From Lycorma delicatula (lineage: Eukaryota; Arthropoda; Insecta; Hemiptera; Fulgoridae): 64,000 bases of DNA. Location of the stretch: positions 200,892,034-200,956,033 of the forward strand of contig NC_134456.1 in NCBI RefSeq assembly GCF_047948215.1, in the 5' to 3' direction. The position numbers and the translations under genes are program-made. The notes under the pieces were generated by a model. The model was given only the letters and a program-made list of their open reading frames with translations, was not told the origin of the DNA and made no database searches. This document shows, piece by piece, positions 12,565 to 24,000 of the stretch (the stretch's first letter is position 1; each line of letters starts with the position of its first letter).

Positions 12565-13706
12565 ATGAAAATAAAATAAAATGATTTTTCATGTTTTACG
12601 GGCAATAAAAAAAAAAATCGTAAAAATCATTAACCCAGCTGTTCTCGAACCGTGACCAGAAGTGCCGCAAGAAAGTAGTTGGAACAGTTAAGCGACTAAA
12701 AATTGATGTAGAAATGTTTTACAGAAACCAAAAAAGAAAAACATTTCACATCTAACTTTTGGTTAAACCGAGATATTATGAGGTGAAATTAAAAAAATAT
12801 CATGACAATTAGACGATCCTTTCAAAAATTATTGTGACAATCTGAAGACAGATTTGCCATTCTATGGAATAATTCTTATATGATATGAAAGTAAAACGGT
12901 TTCTTGGTTAAGAAGTAGATAATTACTTGCATAATTTCTAAAATTGTTAAAAATGAGCTTCAAAAAGTTGTACCCAATTATGAGCTAAATATTAAAGCGT
13001 TCTTCGAAGAATGTTGTTCAAAGAGAATACATACATACAAGTCGCTCATCTAGAACGAATTTCTCGCAAACAGCTGGACTAGGTAGTTATAAAATCAACT
13101 GAGTTGCAGGCTTAACTTAAAGGGACAAATATTGGTATTATTCGCGATTTCAAAAGAATAATTCCTAAAATAATGATAGGTTATAAGGTTATTAAAGATT
13201 ATTATTAAAAAAATATATGCAAATAATTTTCCCTTTAAATTTTCAATACTGTTAAAGAAATGTGATTTATCAAATTATCTTACTTGTGTTTTTTATTTAT
13301 GTTATCAAGCTAAATCTAGGTATAAATAAGAAAAAATTATATTTTTAAAAAACAAAAATGTTAATATTCCATAAAATGGTAAATCTGTCTTCAGACTTTC
13401 ACGATAATTTCTGAAAGGCTAGACCGATTGTCATGATATTTTATAAATATTAGCTCATATCTCGGTTGGATTCAAAAATTATGTACAATTCACCAAAAGT
13501 TAGATGTAAAGTGTTTTTCTTTCTTTGGTTTCAATTAAACGTTTCTACATCAGTTTTTAGTCGCTTAATTGATCAAGTTTATCAGCTACTTTCTTGCAGA
13601 ACTACTCGTCGCGGTTGGTGAACAGCTGTTAATGGTTTTTACGATGTGTATTTTATTTTTTTATCATCCCTAGAACATGAAAAATTATGCTTTTTTTTAT
13701 TTAATA
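12565..13706. repeat. long inverted repeat, arms about 310-340 bp
   Basis: The left arm (about 12565-12875) is the reverse complement of the right arm (about 13363-13706), with a spacer of roughly 490 bases. Matching landmarks include CAAGAAAGTAG (12668) with CTACTTTCTTG, GCGACTAAAAA (12692) with TTTTTAGTCGC, CTAACTTTTGGT (12752) with its complement, and GTCTGAAGACAG (right arm). Identity is roughly 80% by eye. The right arm has an extra block of about 24 bases near 13474-13497. No transposase frame lies in the spacer. It may be a foldback transposon, a large MITE or two opposed copies of one repeat. Transcription across it would give a long hairpin RNA. Confidence 0.88.
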
Positions 13707-16700
13707 ATTAATCATTTTATCTGTTATTTGAATATTCATCTTTAGATGCAAATATGGATATCAAATTCCGCTTTTTAAAGTTATATAACACTCTGCATTC
13801 GTTTATTTTTATAAACAGAATAAAAAAAAACGGTTATAAATTATACGTGAATAATTACGAACAAAAAATTTGCTTTTCCGACAAAGAACAAATCTAATCA
13901 TCCGATGAGCTGTATTATTAATTTTACGATAATGCGAGTCATTCATCATGTAATAATTGAATTATTCATAATAGCAAATGTGTGTACCCGCTTGTTTACG
14001 GGTAGTTTGTTAAATTAGTACATTGTTACGTAATGATAAAATTAATTGAACGTATACGGACGGTAAAGGAGAGATATCGGTGATGGAAGGGCGGTTAAGA
14101 GCAACAAACAATTTAAGGAGCACCACAATATATATAGTAGCGTATTACGTCTGCACTAAATGCCGCTCCCACTTCCTTGAATTATCTTCAGATCTTTGTC
14201 ACTTTGTTCGTCTAGTCACTTCCATTAACCATTAACTACGAAATTATGTGAGATATTGCGAGGGATGTTCTTCTCACATAACCGCAAGTTAAACAAGTCG
14301 ATTCTAAGAACAACGCATTTCTTTCCTCAGTTCGGCACAACGTAGTGACTGAGAGCCAACTTACGCTTTATGATTCAAAACACAAGAATGAAAGGAAGAT
14401 CAAATTAATTAAATTAACTAACCAAACTGATCTTTTCACCTAAGGAAAATCGCAAAACTGCACCATACACCAGCACGCATATTAAAAATAAGATTTGATT
14501 TACTAATACATTTTGCATTATTTTTTAATTTCATTTTTCATAAAAGAATGAAAAAAATCATTCATGACAAAATAAAAAAAAACTTTAAAAAATAGCAATA
14601 AATCGGTATTAAAATTGAACATAAGTTGTAAATAAATTTGTCTATCAATAGAAATTTTAATTACTCTCAAAAGGAAATTCCTTCTAACTTCCTAAAAAAT
14701 GACAATGTATATAAAAAACTACTTCCTTAAAAATTATATCCAATAATGCCAATATTTCACTAATAATAAACATTCCTTTCTACCATCAACATAAACGATA
14801 CGCAAATATCTTCAACTCAAGATGATCTAAACAATAGATGTGGAATAAAACATTTTATAATTTTTTCCACTTAAGTGCAAACCGTTTTATCATTAGATTT
14901 GATGATACTGCATTAACTATAAAAAAAAATCAGATAAGTTAAAGATTTGATCTTGCTTCTCATAATGAAGAATAAAAATTTTTATTTTACCGTTAAAAAA
15001 AATTTAATATATCTAAAATTTAAATCAAACGACTCTGTTTTATAAAATGAAATAAACTACAACTATTCACTAAACAATTTGAAATGCCCATTTGGTGAGA
15101 TCGAATAGTGGATTAGATCTGTATTGTGCTTTCTCGTTATTAATAGTGTTCTGTATTTACAGAATCTTTATTGCAAGTTGAGTTCGAAACTCTTAAGGAT
15201 TACGAGTAAAATTTATATTTGCTTAATACCGCAATATGTGTGTCTCATTTCTGTGAGATGATTAATAAAGTTAGATGTTCTTGCTTGTGGATGAGAATGC
15301 GAAGACACAGATTAAAATTAGAAGAGACTGGGTCATAATCACGACAAGAACTTCTGGAAAAATCCAGTTATTTAAAAAGAGGATCACAATTTTTAATATT
15401 TATATTTATAAACGTATTATTTCCAAACTCTGATCTAACAGTTAATTCAATTAGATGTGAGTAAAATAACAGCGAAAATAAATCTTAGTAAAATAATCTC
15501 GTTTGAAATTAGAAATATGAGTATCCACTTGCCCAGGTCATTCTCTTTCTAGTTTTAACTATTATTTGATGATATATATTCTACATATATTTTTTTAAAT
15601 GTCCAATCCCTATTCTGTAGTAAATTTATGAAAAGGAGATAACTAATCGTTTTAGTCGAGTACATTCAGAGAAAAATTTGCAATATAATATGATAAAAAA
15701 ATGAGAAACCATTTTTTCTTAGAAAATTAATAACAAATTCGAAAAATAATCTCGGAAACTATAAGAAATAAACATTTTTATCTGAATTTTCTGCCGAGGA
15801 CAGTACTTCTTGAAGTATCTCCGATATTCTTTAACATTTTCTGAAATTTTACAACCGAGCAAGAAGAGCACATCCCCGCATCTACAAAGGCTGGTAGTAA
15901 AGCAAACTTTCAAAAGAAACTTACTAAAATTTATAAAACAAACGATTAAAATAATAAATTGCATAATCAATTAAAAATTATTTTCAATTCTTTAAATTTT
16001 CTCAAAAAAAAAATCAATAAATTACTAACACTTCCTCTTTTAGCGCTGGCTAAAAAGAGTAATTAAAATAATAATTGCAATAGTATATGTCAATTAATTT
16101 TTTCGCTTTTTATTAAAATTTTAAATATTTTTGTTCCAAATATTTGATTCTAAATACTTTTTAGTTTCACTTTAATTAAAAACATAGGTAGGTACACAAA
16201 AAAAGTACTACCTCAAATAAACAAGCCGTTCATGAGAGAAAGGCGAAAAACTTACATCTTGATAAAAATTAAAATGGTGTGTGAAATATGTACTCGCTTT
16301 ACCATTAATTTCGCAACAAATTTTCTTAAATTTCAGCAAAAGAATATTTTAAATAAAACATAATCATGCTATAAATGATACAAAAATCCAATAACGGCCA
16401 TGTAAAAAAATTATAAACATTTTCAATTAGTCGGTATAAGCGATGAGATTTTTCATTCAGAAATATTTTATTTAAGCTATTTGGAAAAATACAATAACAT
16501 TATCAAAAAAATTTCCTCTGAATTATAAAAATGGAACCATCCAAATCAGCCCATTTGGTAAGAATAAGTAAGACTTACAAGTAAATATACAAAGAAAAAA
16601 ACAAACTGGTTAAATTAGAACTTCCTCTTTTTTCTTAAATCGAATAAAAATCAAGAGGATTCCAAAAAAATTTGCAATCCTAAGAGAAAATATTTGATAA

Positions 16701-16935
16701 ACAAATTTAATTTAGATCTCTTTACGTAGGTTACGCTTTTGACATCACAAAATTAATTTCAACGTATCTAATACAACTCAACGTAATTCGATTTAGGTTC
16801 GTAACATAAAATAAAACAATTAGCTAATTGTAATCTTTTAGAAAAAAAGTATTATATTTAAAAAAATTTATATAGGCTATAAAATAATTTAATGTTCTAA
16901 GTATTTAGCACCGTTGATATTAATACAATTGCTAA
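13707..16935. other. unassigned DNA
   Basis: No coding frame is supported; the 83-codon minus frame at 15719-15970 has no recognisable domain. The block 14040-14360 is less AT-rich and includes a TATATATAG word near 14129 followed by C/T-rich sequence. A promoter can be imagined there but not supported. Confidence 0.4.
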
Positions 16936-17611
16936 ATAAAGTTCCATTTATCAACAATTTCAAATATATTACAAAGTACTTTCAGAGTTTCCACTCCACC
17001 ATCACGGATATCTTATAAGATGTTAATTCAAAATTCATATATCATATGTATGATTATATTTAATTAAAATTGTTACGTTCATAATAGTCTGTCGTCAAGA
17101 AATAAAAAATAATTTATACGTCAATAAGACTGTAACGTCATGTCCGTAACATGTTTACGACGATTATCTTATCAATAGTCATATTAAACATATAATAGTC
17201 GTTTTAACGTATAATGAAACAATATTCTACACATTTCATTGTACGTTAAAAACGACTATTATTTTAACGAAACTATTTTTTTAATTTTATTTAATACAAG
17301 TCAAAGCAGTCAAAAGCAGTGTTAATAGTGGTTTGCAAACATGAATACAATGTCTTTTGACATGTCCGTAAGATGATTACGACTATTATCTTATCAATAG
17401 TCATAAACATCTTACGGATATGACGTTATAGTTTTATTGACGTATAAATGATTTTTTATTTCACGACGACAAACTATTTTGAACGTCACAATTTTAATTA
17501 AAATATAATTATACACTTGAATTAACATCTTATAAGAATTCCCTGATGATGGAGTAGCAACTCCGAAAGTACTTGGAAATATATTTAAAAATTGGTAAGT
17601 GGAACTTTATA
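16936..17611. repeat. nested long inverted repeat, arms about 210-220 bp
   Basis: The outer arms are about 16936-17158 and 17403-17611, reverse complements at an estimated 80-85% identity. Landmarks are AAAGTTCCA (left) with GGAACTTTA (right), TCTTATAAGATGTTAATTC with GAATTAACATCTTATAAGA, and TTTATACGTCAATAA with its complement. Inside sit a second hairpin with 27-28-base arms (17193-17219 and 17234-17261) and a direct copy of the CATGTCCGTAA-ATG segment (17143 and 17361). No coding frame lies inside. It is most likely a non-autonomous foldback element. The outer edges carry no clear target-site duplication. Confidence 0.87.
17271..17370 (+). repeat. dispersed repeat copy 1, inside the inverted repeat
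   Basis: The words TTTTAATTTTATTTAATACA, CAAAGCAGTC, TAGTGGTTTG and CTTTTGACAT occur in the same order as TTTTAATTTTATTTGATACA, CAGAGCAGTC, TAGTAGTTTG and CTTTTGACTT at 18609-18715. The two segments are copies of one dispersed sequence. This one lies between the arms of the nested inverted repeat. Confidence 0.7.
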
Positions 17612-18608
17612 CTATTACAAAATAATTCGATAAATTATTCTATAAATTAACGTAATTTTTTTTTATTAATTATTTTTTTTACAAAAATTCTGTTGAAATA
17701 AAATAAATAATACATAAAAACGTGTGAACGTTTGTACGCATAAACGTTATTATTATTACAATTTATGTGAAAGTTTAACAAATTGAAAAGTTAAATTCTG
17801 AGACATAGCAACAAATAATCAGAGTCAGCGAGAGGTAGTTTTAAACTGTTTTAGCTGAGGAAAAGAGGGTAGATGTATTTTGGGTTGCCTCACGCAATTA
17901 GCGCTGTTTTGTCCTCAAGAATACCATTTGTTAACGCCAGCTCGCGCACCCTTTTTGTCAAAAGTTACACCTGACAGATTCAGACCGTCCTCTGCTCCAG
18001 TTTCTGTAATGGCTAAACTGAAACTGCACTCGCAGTTCATAGCTTAACCGCTTTCATTTATCTTTCATCAACAACGCTCCTTTTTTTACCGAAAACGAAC
18101 TTGTTAAAGCAGCTGAACCCGAGAAAAATGATAATAAACTTTGTAACAAAAGTTAAACCTAACGAGAAATTTTTCTGGAGCTAAACGAAAATAAATGATC
18201 AATTTAAGTTAAGCTGCTCGACTAGACGGACGCAAATATTGGAATTTTAAAAATGATGAAAACAAGTCATAAAACTTATGAATTAAATAAAAACAAAATA
18301 AGAATTGATTAAGATCATATATCAAGTTATTAAGTTACTGAATACTTCAAAATTAATTGACATTTAAATACATGATTCCACCTGAAAATGTATTAATCAA
18401 AGTAGAATTTTGAGAAGTATTTTTAAATGTTTTCTAAGCGTCGAGTTTTCAAAAGAAAGCTTGTCTTCAGAAGTATATGATTACTGAACTTCATTACAAG
18501 AGTGTTTCCTTCAAAAAATATAAGCGAATATAGACTGATATAACGTATATGAATTTTTAGAATTAGAATAATAACGAACATATAATGAAATACATAGAAT
18601 ATTGATCG
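17612..18608. other. unassigned DNA with a moderately GC-richer block
   Basis: The segment 17820-18240 is less AT-rich than its surroundings and contains phrases such as GCCAGCTCGCGCACCC. I found no convincing frame. The short minus frame at 18423-18638 gives a hydrophobic, low-complexity product and overlaps the repeat that follows. Confidence 0.35.
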
Positions 18609-18715
18609 ATAGTATTTTTTTAATTTTATTTGATACACGTCAGAGCAGTCGATTTGTTTATAGTAGTTTGATTAATGGTAGATGGAAAACGTGTATACAA
18701 CCCCTTTTGACTTCC
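18609..18715 (+). repeat. dispersed repeat copy 2
   Basis: This shares ordered words with 17271-17370, but here there are no flanking inverted arms. It shows that this segment also exists outside the foldback structure. Confidence 0.65.
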
Positions 18716-19499
18716 ATACAACATATTATTGATTGATTAAGTCAGAATTCATCGTAGTTAACTGTACCGTAACTTAATGGTAAAGTGAATACAGCCCGGC
18801 TTAAAGTTTACACTAGACCAACCGAGCATTAGTTTATACTACAACTTCTTTGTGTTCAATTCCAATAATGTAAGCTTGTCCAAATGTATTAGCTTAAATA
18901 CATGAGGTTCTGAATAGCCTAACGCTAAATCCATCCTAGTTCATTAGAATTGATTCAAATACTACTCTAAATACAGACACTATGAATAAGTAACAAATAG
19001 GATGTAGCACACTATTTTTGTTTATAAATATAAACAAAAAATTATTTCGAAAAAATAAAAATTTTGCGCTTTGAGTAACGGAATATTTAGCAATACCATT
19101 TCGCTGGTTTCTCTGGGGGAAGTGACAAAATCTCTTATCATCAGAATACTTTATAATTCAAAACGGTTCAGCCTGCACTCGCCAATGCAGATAAATGAAA
19201 AGTAAATAAATGCCTCCCTATTAGATGACAGCAACAAAATGACAAAACGTAGTCTGTTTACCCTAAATAAAATAGACAAGGTAGTTACAATTCCCAAATA
19301 ATTATAATAAACATAAAATTAACTCTAAGCTTACTGACTTTTAAAATTTATCTTATCTATTCTCCTATTTATTTAAATAATCTTAATTAAAAAATAATGT
19401 TCAAATAAAATCGGGTTGCAGGTTTCTTACTAAAAAAAAAAAAACCAAACAGTAATAAAAATAAAACCAAAATAATAAAAATCTCAAAATAAAAAGCAA
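18716..19499. other. unassigned DNA
   Basis: No frame is supported. A possible remnant of a SINE B head (minus strand, about 18800-18832, CTCGGTTGGTCTAGTGTAAA) is present but too short to call with confidence. Confidence 0.4.
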
Positions 19500-20015
19500 T
19501 TTAAAGAGTTCAAAAATTTAAATATCTAAGGCAAATTATAAAACAAATGTTTTAGAAAAACTGAAGGATGGAACCTAGAGTACAGAAGATGGAAAGAGCA
19601 AATCATTTAAAAAGTATATTTATATATAGTTAGGAATTTATTTAAATAAGTAGGAAGTAGATAAGTTAAAATTTTAAAAAAATATATACAAAAAGTATTT
19701 ATATAATTTAAAAAAGAAAAAACCATTACAAAACAATATATTTACTTCAAAAAGCTGTCTATACGGGGCAGAAAGTTTACAAAAATGTTTAAAAAAAAGA
19801 AATCGACAAAATACAAAAATAATTTTAAGAAAAATAAACGGAAAACAATTTTTTTTTAATTAAAAAACAGAGGAAATCTGTGAAGATTTTGAAAAAGTGC
19901 AACGTACAAAGAGGAAAAGAAGATTGTTTATGAAAACTTGTATAGAATTAATCAGCATATTAATCCGAACAAAGATGTTATTTTATAAAAAGTAACCTTG
20001 TTTAAAAAAAAAAAT
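19500..20015 (+). mobile_element. non-LTR retrotransposon relic, C-terminal end of the ORF2 polyprotein
   Basis: Conceptual translation across several stops and frame changes gives motifs typical of the region after the reverse transcriptase active site in LINE ORF2 proteins. FKYLRQIIK (from 19517) corresponds to the FKYLG block. RMEPRVQKMERANHL and the following KRKNHY segment fit the RI-KA thumb region. ILRKINGKQFFFN (19822-19860) fits the ILRKI-G block, and EEKKIVYENLYRINQ (about 19915-19960) fits the block with consensus R-R-L-FYGHL-RM. The endonuclease and RT palm are absent, as expected for a 5'-truncated copy. It is densely broken and cannot make protein. It lies just upstream of the Tc1-like relic, which is in the opposite orientation. 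Clade is uncertain, with RTE-like or a related clade possible. Confidence 0.72.
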
Positions 20016-20029
20016 CATACCTATACAAT

Positions 20030-20990
20030 TTGTGAACAGCAATTAACACTAATTACTAGTACTACATATGTACTTTATGTAGTACAAGAGTACTACATTT
20101 TTTTTGATTTCATAGTCATGAAACCATAACGATATTATAGCTTTAATGAGGTCAATTTTTGTTGAAAAATTAATTTTTGAGAGTCGTTTTTTGACGATTG
20201 CTCAAATATTTTCAATTGGGTTAAGCCTGGGAAATTTCGTGGTCAAGGGAGCACTTTAATGTTTCGTTCTTATAAAAATCATTCCACTTTTTGATAGTAT
20301 GGCATGGCGCTAAATCTTGTTGGAACTTTCTGTTGCCTTGTGAGAATTTGTTTTGAAATTGTGTCACAACCCTTTCCTTCAGAATCCTGATACACCCACC
20401 ACTTTTCAACATACTGTCTACCAGAAGTAATGAACAAGGGCATTCAAACGTGAAACAACACCAAAACATTTTTTTCTGGGGATATTCAACTGCTTTTTGG
20501 ATGTGAGCTGGTTGTTTTCATCTGATGCTTTTCTAATGTATATAATCTGAAACCCTTCGCCCCCGGACATAAAAATTTGATTCGTCGGAAAACATAACAT
20601 TTTTCCAGTCTTCTTTGGATGCTTTGGCTCACAAGAGCATTTTTGCACATTTCTGGTGTTAAAAGCTGCTTTTTAATTTGCCGACGAGCTTTCCATCCAT
20701 TGCAAGAAATCGGCGTCCAACATTTGCCACGTGTAAATTTGTTCCATTGACTGCTATTCTCAATTTAAGTCCACAACAGATAATTCTGAATCAAGTTTAC
20801 TTTTTCTCACTAATAACCGATTCTGTGTTCGACTAGTTTTTATTTTACGGTCACATTTGCCTTTCCTTTGAGGTTCTTTATGTTGTTTTAAAATAGCATT
20901 CACTGTTCCTAGTCCAACATCACACCCATAAATTATTTGTCGTTATGACACAACAAAAAACAACTTCTGAGTGTGATGGTCAGACAGAGA
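20030..20990 (-). mobile_element. Tc1-like transposase relic (IS630/Tc1/mariner superfamily)
   Basis: On the minus strand the reading order is a degenerate N-terminal part (about 20960-20760, including a GLGTVNAILKQH segment), the first catalytic block NVMFSDESNF (about 20585-20620), the second block FQQDLAPCHT (about 20281-20310) and the third block LNPIENI (about 20196-20220), then AIVKKRLSKINF. The catalytic D, D and E are all visible. Spacing from the second D to the E is about 33-34 residues after allowing for frameshifts, which fits the DD34E group. Several frameshifts and stops, one of them replacing a conserved W after IENI, make it inactive. Terminal inverted repeats were not found. 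A short palindrome (20059-20085) lies at the downstream edge. Confidence 0.85.
20059..20085. repeat. 9-bp inverted repeat at the edge of the Tc1-like relic
   Basis: GTACTACAT (20059-20067) and ATGTAGTAC (20077-20085) are perfect reverse complements, and AGTACTACA recurs at 20089. This could be part of an eroded terminal repeat of the transposon, but no mate was found beyond 20990. Confidence 0.5.
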
Positions 20991-21814
20991 AACAACTTCC
21001 GAACGATTTTTTCAATTTTTTTTCCTAAATAACAGAAATTTTTTCGTATTAAAGATACAACATACAGTATAATGAATTTATTTTTTGTTTTGTTTCGAAA
21101 ATAAATTAATAAAACAATTAAAACATTTTAAACAAATTTGTAAAAAAGCTCAACACTTTCATATTTCTTTAGCAAAAAATTTATAAACAGTATTGCCGAT
21201 ATTATTTTTAAAATATTGTATCTCATGAAGATAAAATCAGTCACAGAGTTTACTTATCAGAAATAATTTCAATAAAAAATTTACATCCCAACCTAATAAA
21301 CTTTCACGTAGTACTTTGCTTAGAAATATTAGAGCCGAGGCAACATGCTATAGTTATTAACACTTGTTGACAGGATTCTCTCTCTTAACACAAAAAGAGA
21401 GAACAGGCTAAGAATTTTTTTAATATAGTGCATAGGAGATTTCACACGTAATATTTTTTTAACTTGAGAAATGTTTTTAATATTTTCTACTGTTTTTAAT
21501 ATTTTTATTTAAAAAAATAAAAATCTTTTTTAAAAAACCCTTTTTTCTCATTAAAAGTCATATATCAATCAATTTGTATTTCATTTTCACCAGCGCGATT
21601 GACAATGTATATATTGATAAACGTCAATGAATAAATATGCAGAGAAAATTTAAATGGTTTTATTCAAAATTAATTTAAATAAAACCATACCCCCTGGTAT
21701 TATCATTATCCTAACTTTTAATTATTATTATTACGTAGCCTACTAATTACTATTAAGTAGTCTTCTTAACATAAATGAATCTTACATAAAAATTAACGTG
21801 ACTTATTTATATGT
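20991..21814. other. unassigned DNA
   Basis: AT-rich sequence with poly(A) and poly(T) words. No coding frame or known repeat was recognised. Confidence 0.45.
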
Positions 21815-21828
21815 AATTATGTATAAAA

Positions 21829-22103
21829 ACCCACGGGGTTGGTCTAGTGGTGAACGCGTCTTCCGAAATCAACTGGATTGGTAGTCGAGAGTTCCAGTGT
21901 TCAAGTCCTAGTATTTAAGGCAGTTACTTTTATAGGGATTTGAATACTAGATCGTGGATACCGGTGTTCTTTGGTGGTTGGGTTTCAATTAACCAAACTT
22001 CTCAGGAATTGTCGAACTGAGACTGTACAAAACTACACTCATACATATCATCCTCTGAAGTAATACCTGAACGGTAATTCCCAGAGGTTAAACAGAAAAA
22101 AAA
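21829..22103 (+). mobile_element. SINE family B, full length with perfect target-site duplication
   Basis: The tRNA-like head has an A box within GGTTGGTCTAGTGGTGAACG (21837-21856) and a B box in GTTCAAGTCC (21899-21908). The body contains TACTAGATCGTGGATACCGG and TTCTTTGGTGGTTGGGTTTC, and the tail contains CATCCTCTGAAGTAATACC and CAGAGGTTAAAC before a short poly(A). The element is flanked by a perfect 14-bp direct repeat AATTATGTATAAAA (21815-21828 and 22104-22117). That is the signature of target-primed insertion and implies a fairly young copy. It is non-coding, transcribed by RNA polymerase III and dependent on a LINE for movement. Confidence 0.93.
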
Positions 22104-22117
22104 AATTATGTATAAAA

Positions 22118-23599
22118 GAGTTCTAAACCGTAATACTCAGACATAAGGATAAACAATCACATTTTTCCGTGACAATAATACACCATATTATTTTTTTCTT
22201 TTTTGTAAATACTCGTAAAAAATAACGCTAATCATAAACTGGTAAATGAAAATTATATAAAAATTGATTAAAGTAAAATGATTAATCGAAATATGTTTAT
22301 TTATTTATTTATTTTTTAAACTATATGATAAATAATCAATAAGGTAAAGATAAATTTACGTTAAAATAAAATTATAAATCAGATTAACTTATCTGAAACC
22401 AAATCAATACGAATGAAATCTAATTTCCAAATATATTTACTGAACGGAAAGTGTAGACATCAGCTTGAAATGGAAGTTAATTTCATTTTGAAACTTTTAT
22501 TCTCGTGTTTTCAACTCTGTTTTTAACCAATAATACGGTAGCAGTTTATAATAAGAGGTTTAAATTGCGGTATCTGAACACAAGGCTTAAACTTCAGTAA
22601 AATAATTTCTCGAAATTTAACCAGATGATTAGTTTGTAACTTAGATCTTAATTAACCCATAAATTTTATCTAACTTTTTTTGTGGTAAAAACGTTCTCTT
22701 TTAAAGTAACATCAAAACATGTAACATATACAAGTGGATAAAGTGGAATAACTTTCAAAAGAAATAACATGCCGAAAAATTCAAGAGGCTACATAATTAA
22801 TTGTTATTTTTATTCATAATTTATAAAAACGGTTTTAACAACGAATTTATTATTAGACCATTTTACTTGCATATATTTGTTTTGATGTAATAAGTATTAT
22901 GTTTTAGTTGTAATTTTAAATTATTCAAATTGCAATAATTTGCCGTAAGGTACTGTCTCTTAGATGCACGTTTGTACTAGTTCACAGGAGAAAAAAAATA
23001 TATGATGAATATTACAAGTAACCTTTATACGGTGTATTGTACATCAACAAATCTAAAAGAAGGGAGTATTTAAAAGTTATTTTTCTGATAAAATATAACA
23101 GTCACCTTATTATAATAAAGAAAAATACTGTTTACAGAGAGCCCTTACTGATTATCTCTTATTTCTCAAATAGCTAGTATATTGAAATGACACATTTATT
23201 CCTAAAAGATTTTCTACGACAGTAAGCAAATATTATTCTGATTAACAAACTCTTAAAGAGTAAAATGAAAAATAAATTTTAAAAGGGTACAAAGATGTCA
23301 AGAACTACAAACTTGAAAAATTGGCCGAGATGTTGCTTTTAAATAAAAAGCTAAGAAGGAATTTCTCCTCTTCCTCAAAAGGGAATGAAAAGAGATACAA
23401 ACAAATTACGCAAAGCCATCTTTTCTCGCTCCAGTTGAGTTGCAAGACAAAACCTTGTCAGGAATATTTACTCCAACAACACTCAAAGTTATATTTAATC
23501 ATAGTATACGAATTCCAGTTAAAACTACCATAAGAAGGTTACAGGATTAACGTATTTTTTCCTTATTTTTTATATATATGTTTAGAACTTGTAGTATTA
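22118..23599. other. unassigned DNA
   Basis: AT-rich DNA with an ATTT microsatellite near 22293-22315. The plus frame at 23321-23533 (70 codons) has no recognisable product and is taken as chance. Confidence 0.45.
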
Positions 23600-24000
23600 A
23601 AAACTAGAAATATAGCACAGATGACATCTGTAACTTTTTTCGCAAAGAGATCTCGAGTTTTCCCTTTAAAGCAATCCTAAAAGTTGTAATTTATACTTCC
23701 CGTATTATTATTTTTTTTTTCATAAATGATAAAAACTAGAATTCGGCTTTGCAAGTATTCAACAATTTTTGGGGAAAAGATTGGGCTTCCTCTTTACCTC
23801 CCCCTAAAAGTGGAAAAAAAACACAAAAAAAGCGTGAATTACTCGTGTGTCGTAGATATCTCCGACATAGTAGACAGAAACTAGTTCCTACATAGATATT
23901 AACTACAAAATTTTATGAAAACTTTTTTGGACTTCTTCTTGAAACAAAACCTTAAAAAATTGAAAATGGATAGACATTTGTATTTCCATTTAATAATATT
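23600..24000. repeat. possible dispersed repeat fragment
   Basis: This block contains clauses such as TATCTCCGACATAGTAGACA and CAGAAACTAGTTCCTACATA, and its texture resembles the block at 3520-4300. I cannot show a second copy in this window, so the assignment rests on resemblance only. Confidence 0.25.

Noticed and set aside
14040..14360. Promoter and first exon (TATATATAG near 14129, C/T-rich leader)
   Set aside because: AT-rich DNA yields TATA words often, and no coding exon or splice pattern follows.
18786..18832. Additional SINE family B head on the minus strand
   Set aside because: About 20 bases are similar (GGTTGGTCTAGTGTAAA), but no B box or body follows, so chance or extreme decay cannot be separated.
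20418..20648. Independent small gene of 76 codons
   Set aside because: It is a wrong-frame reading of the Tc1-like transposase relic.
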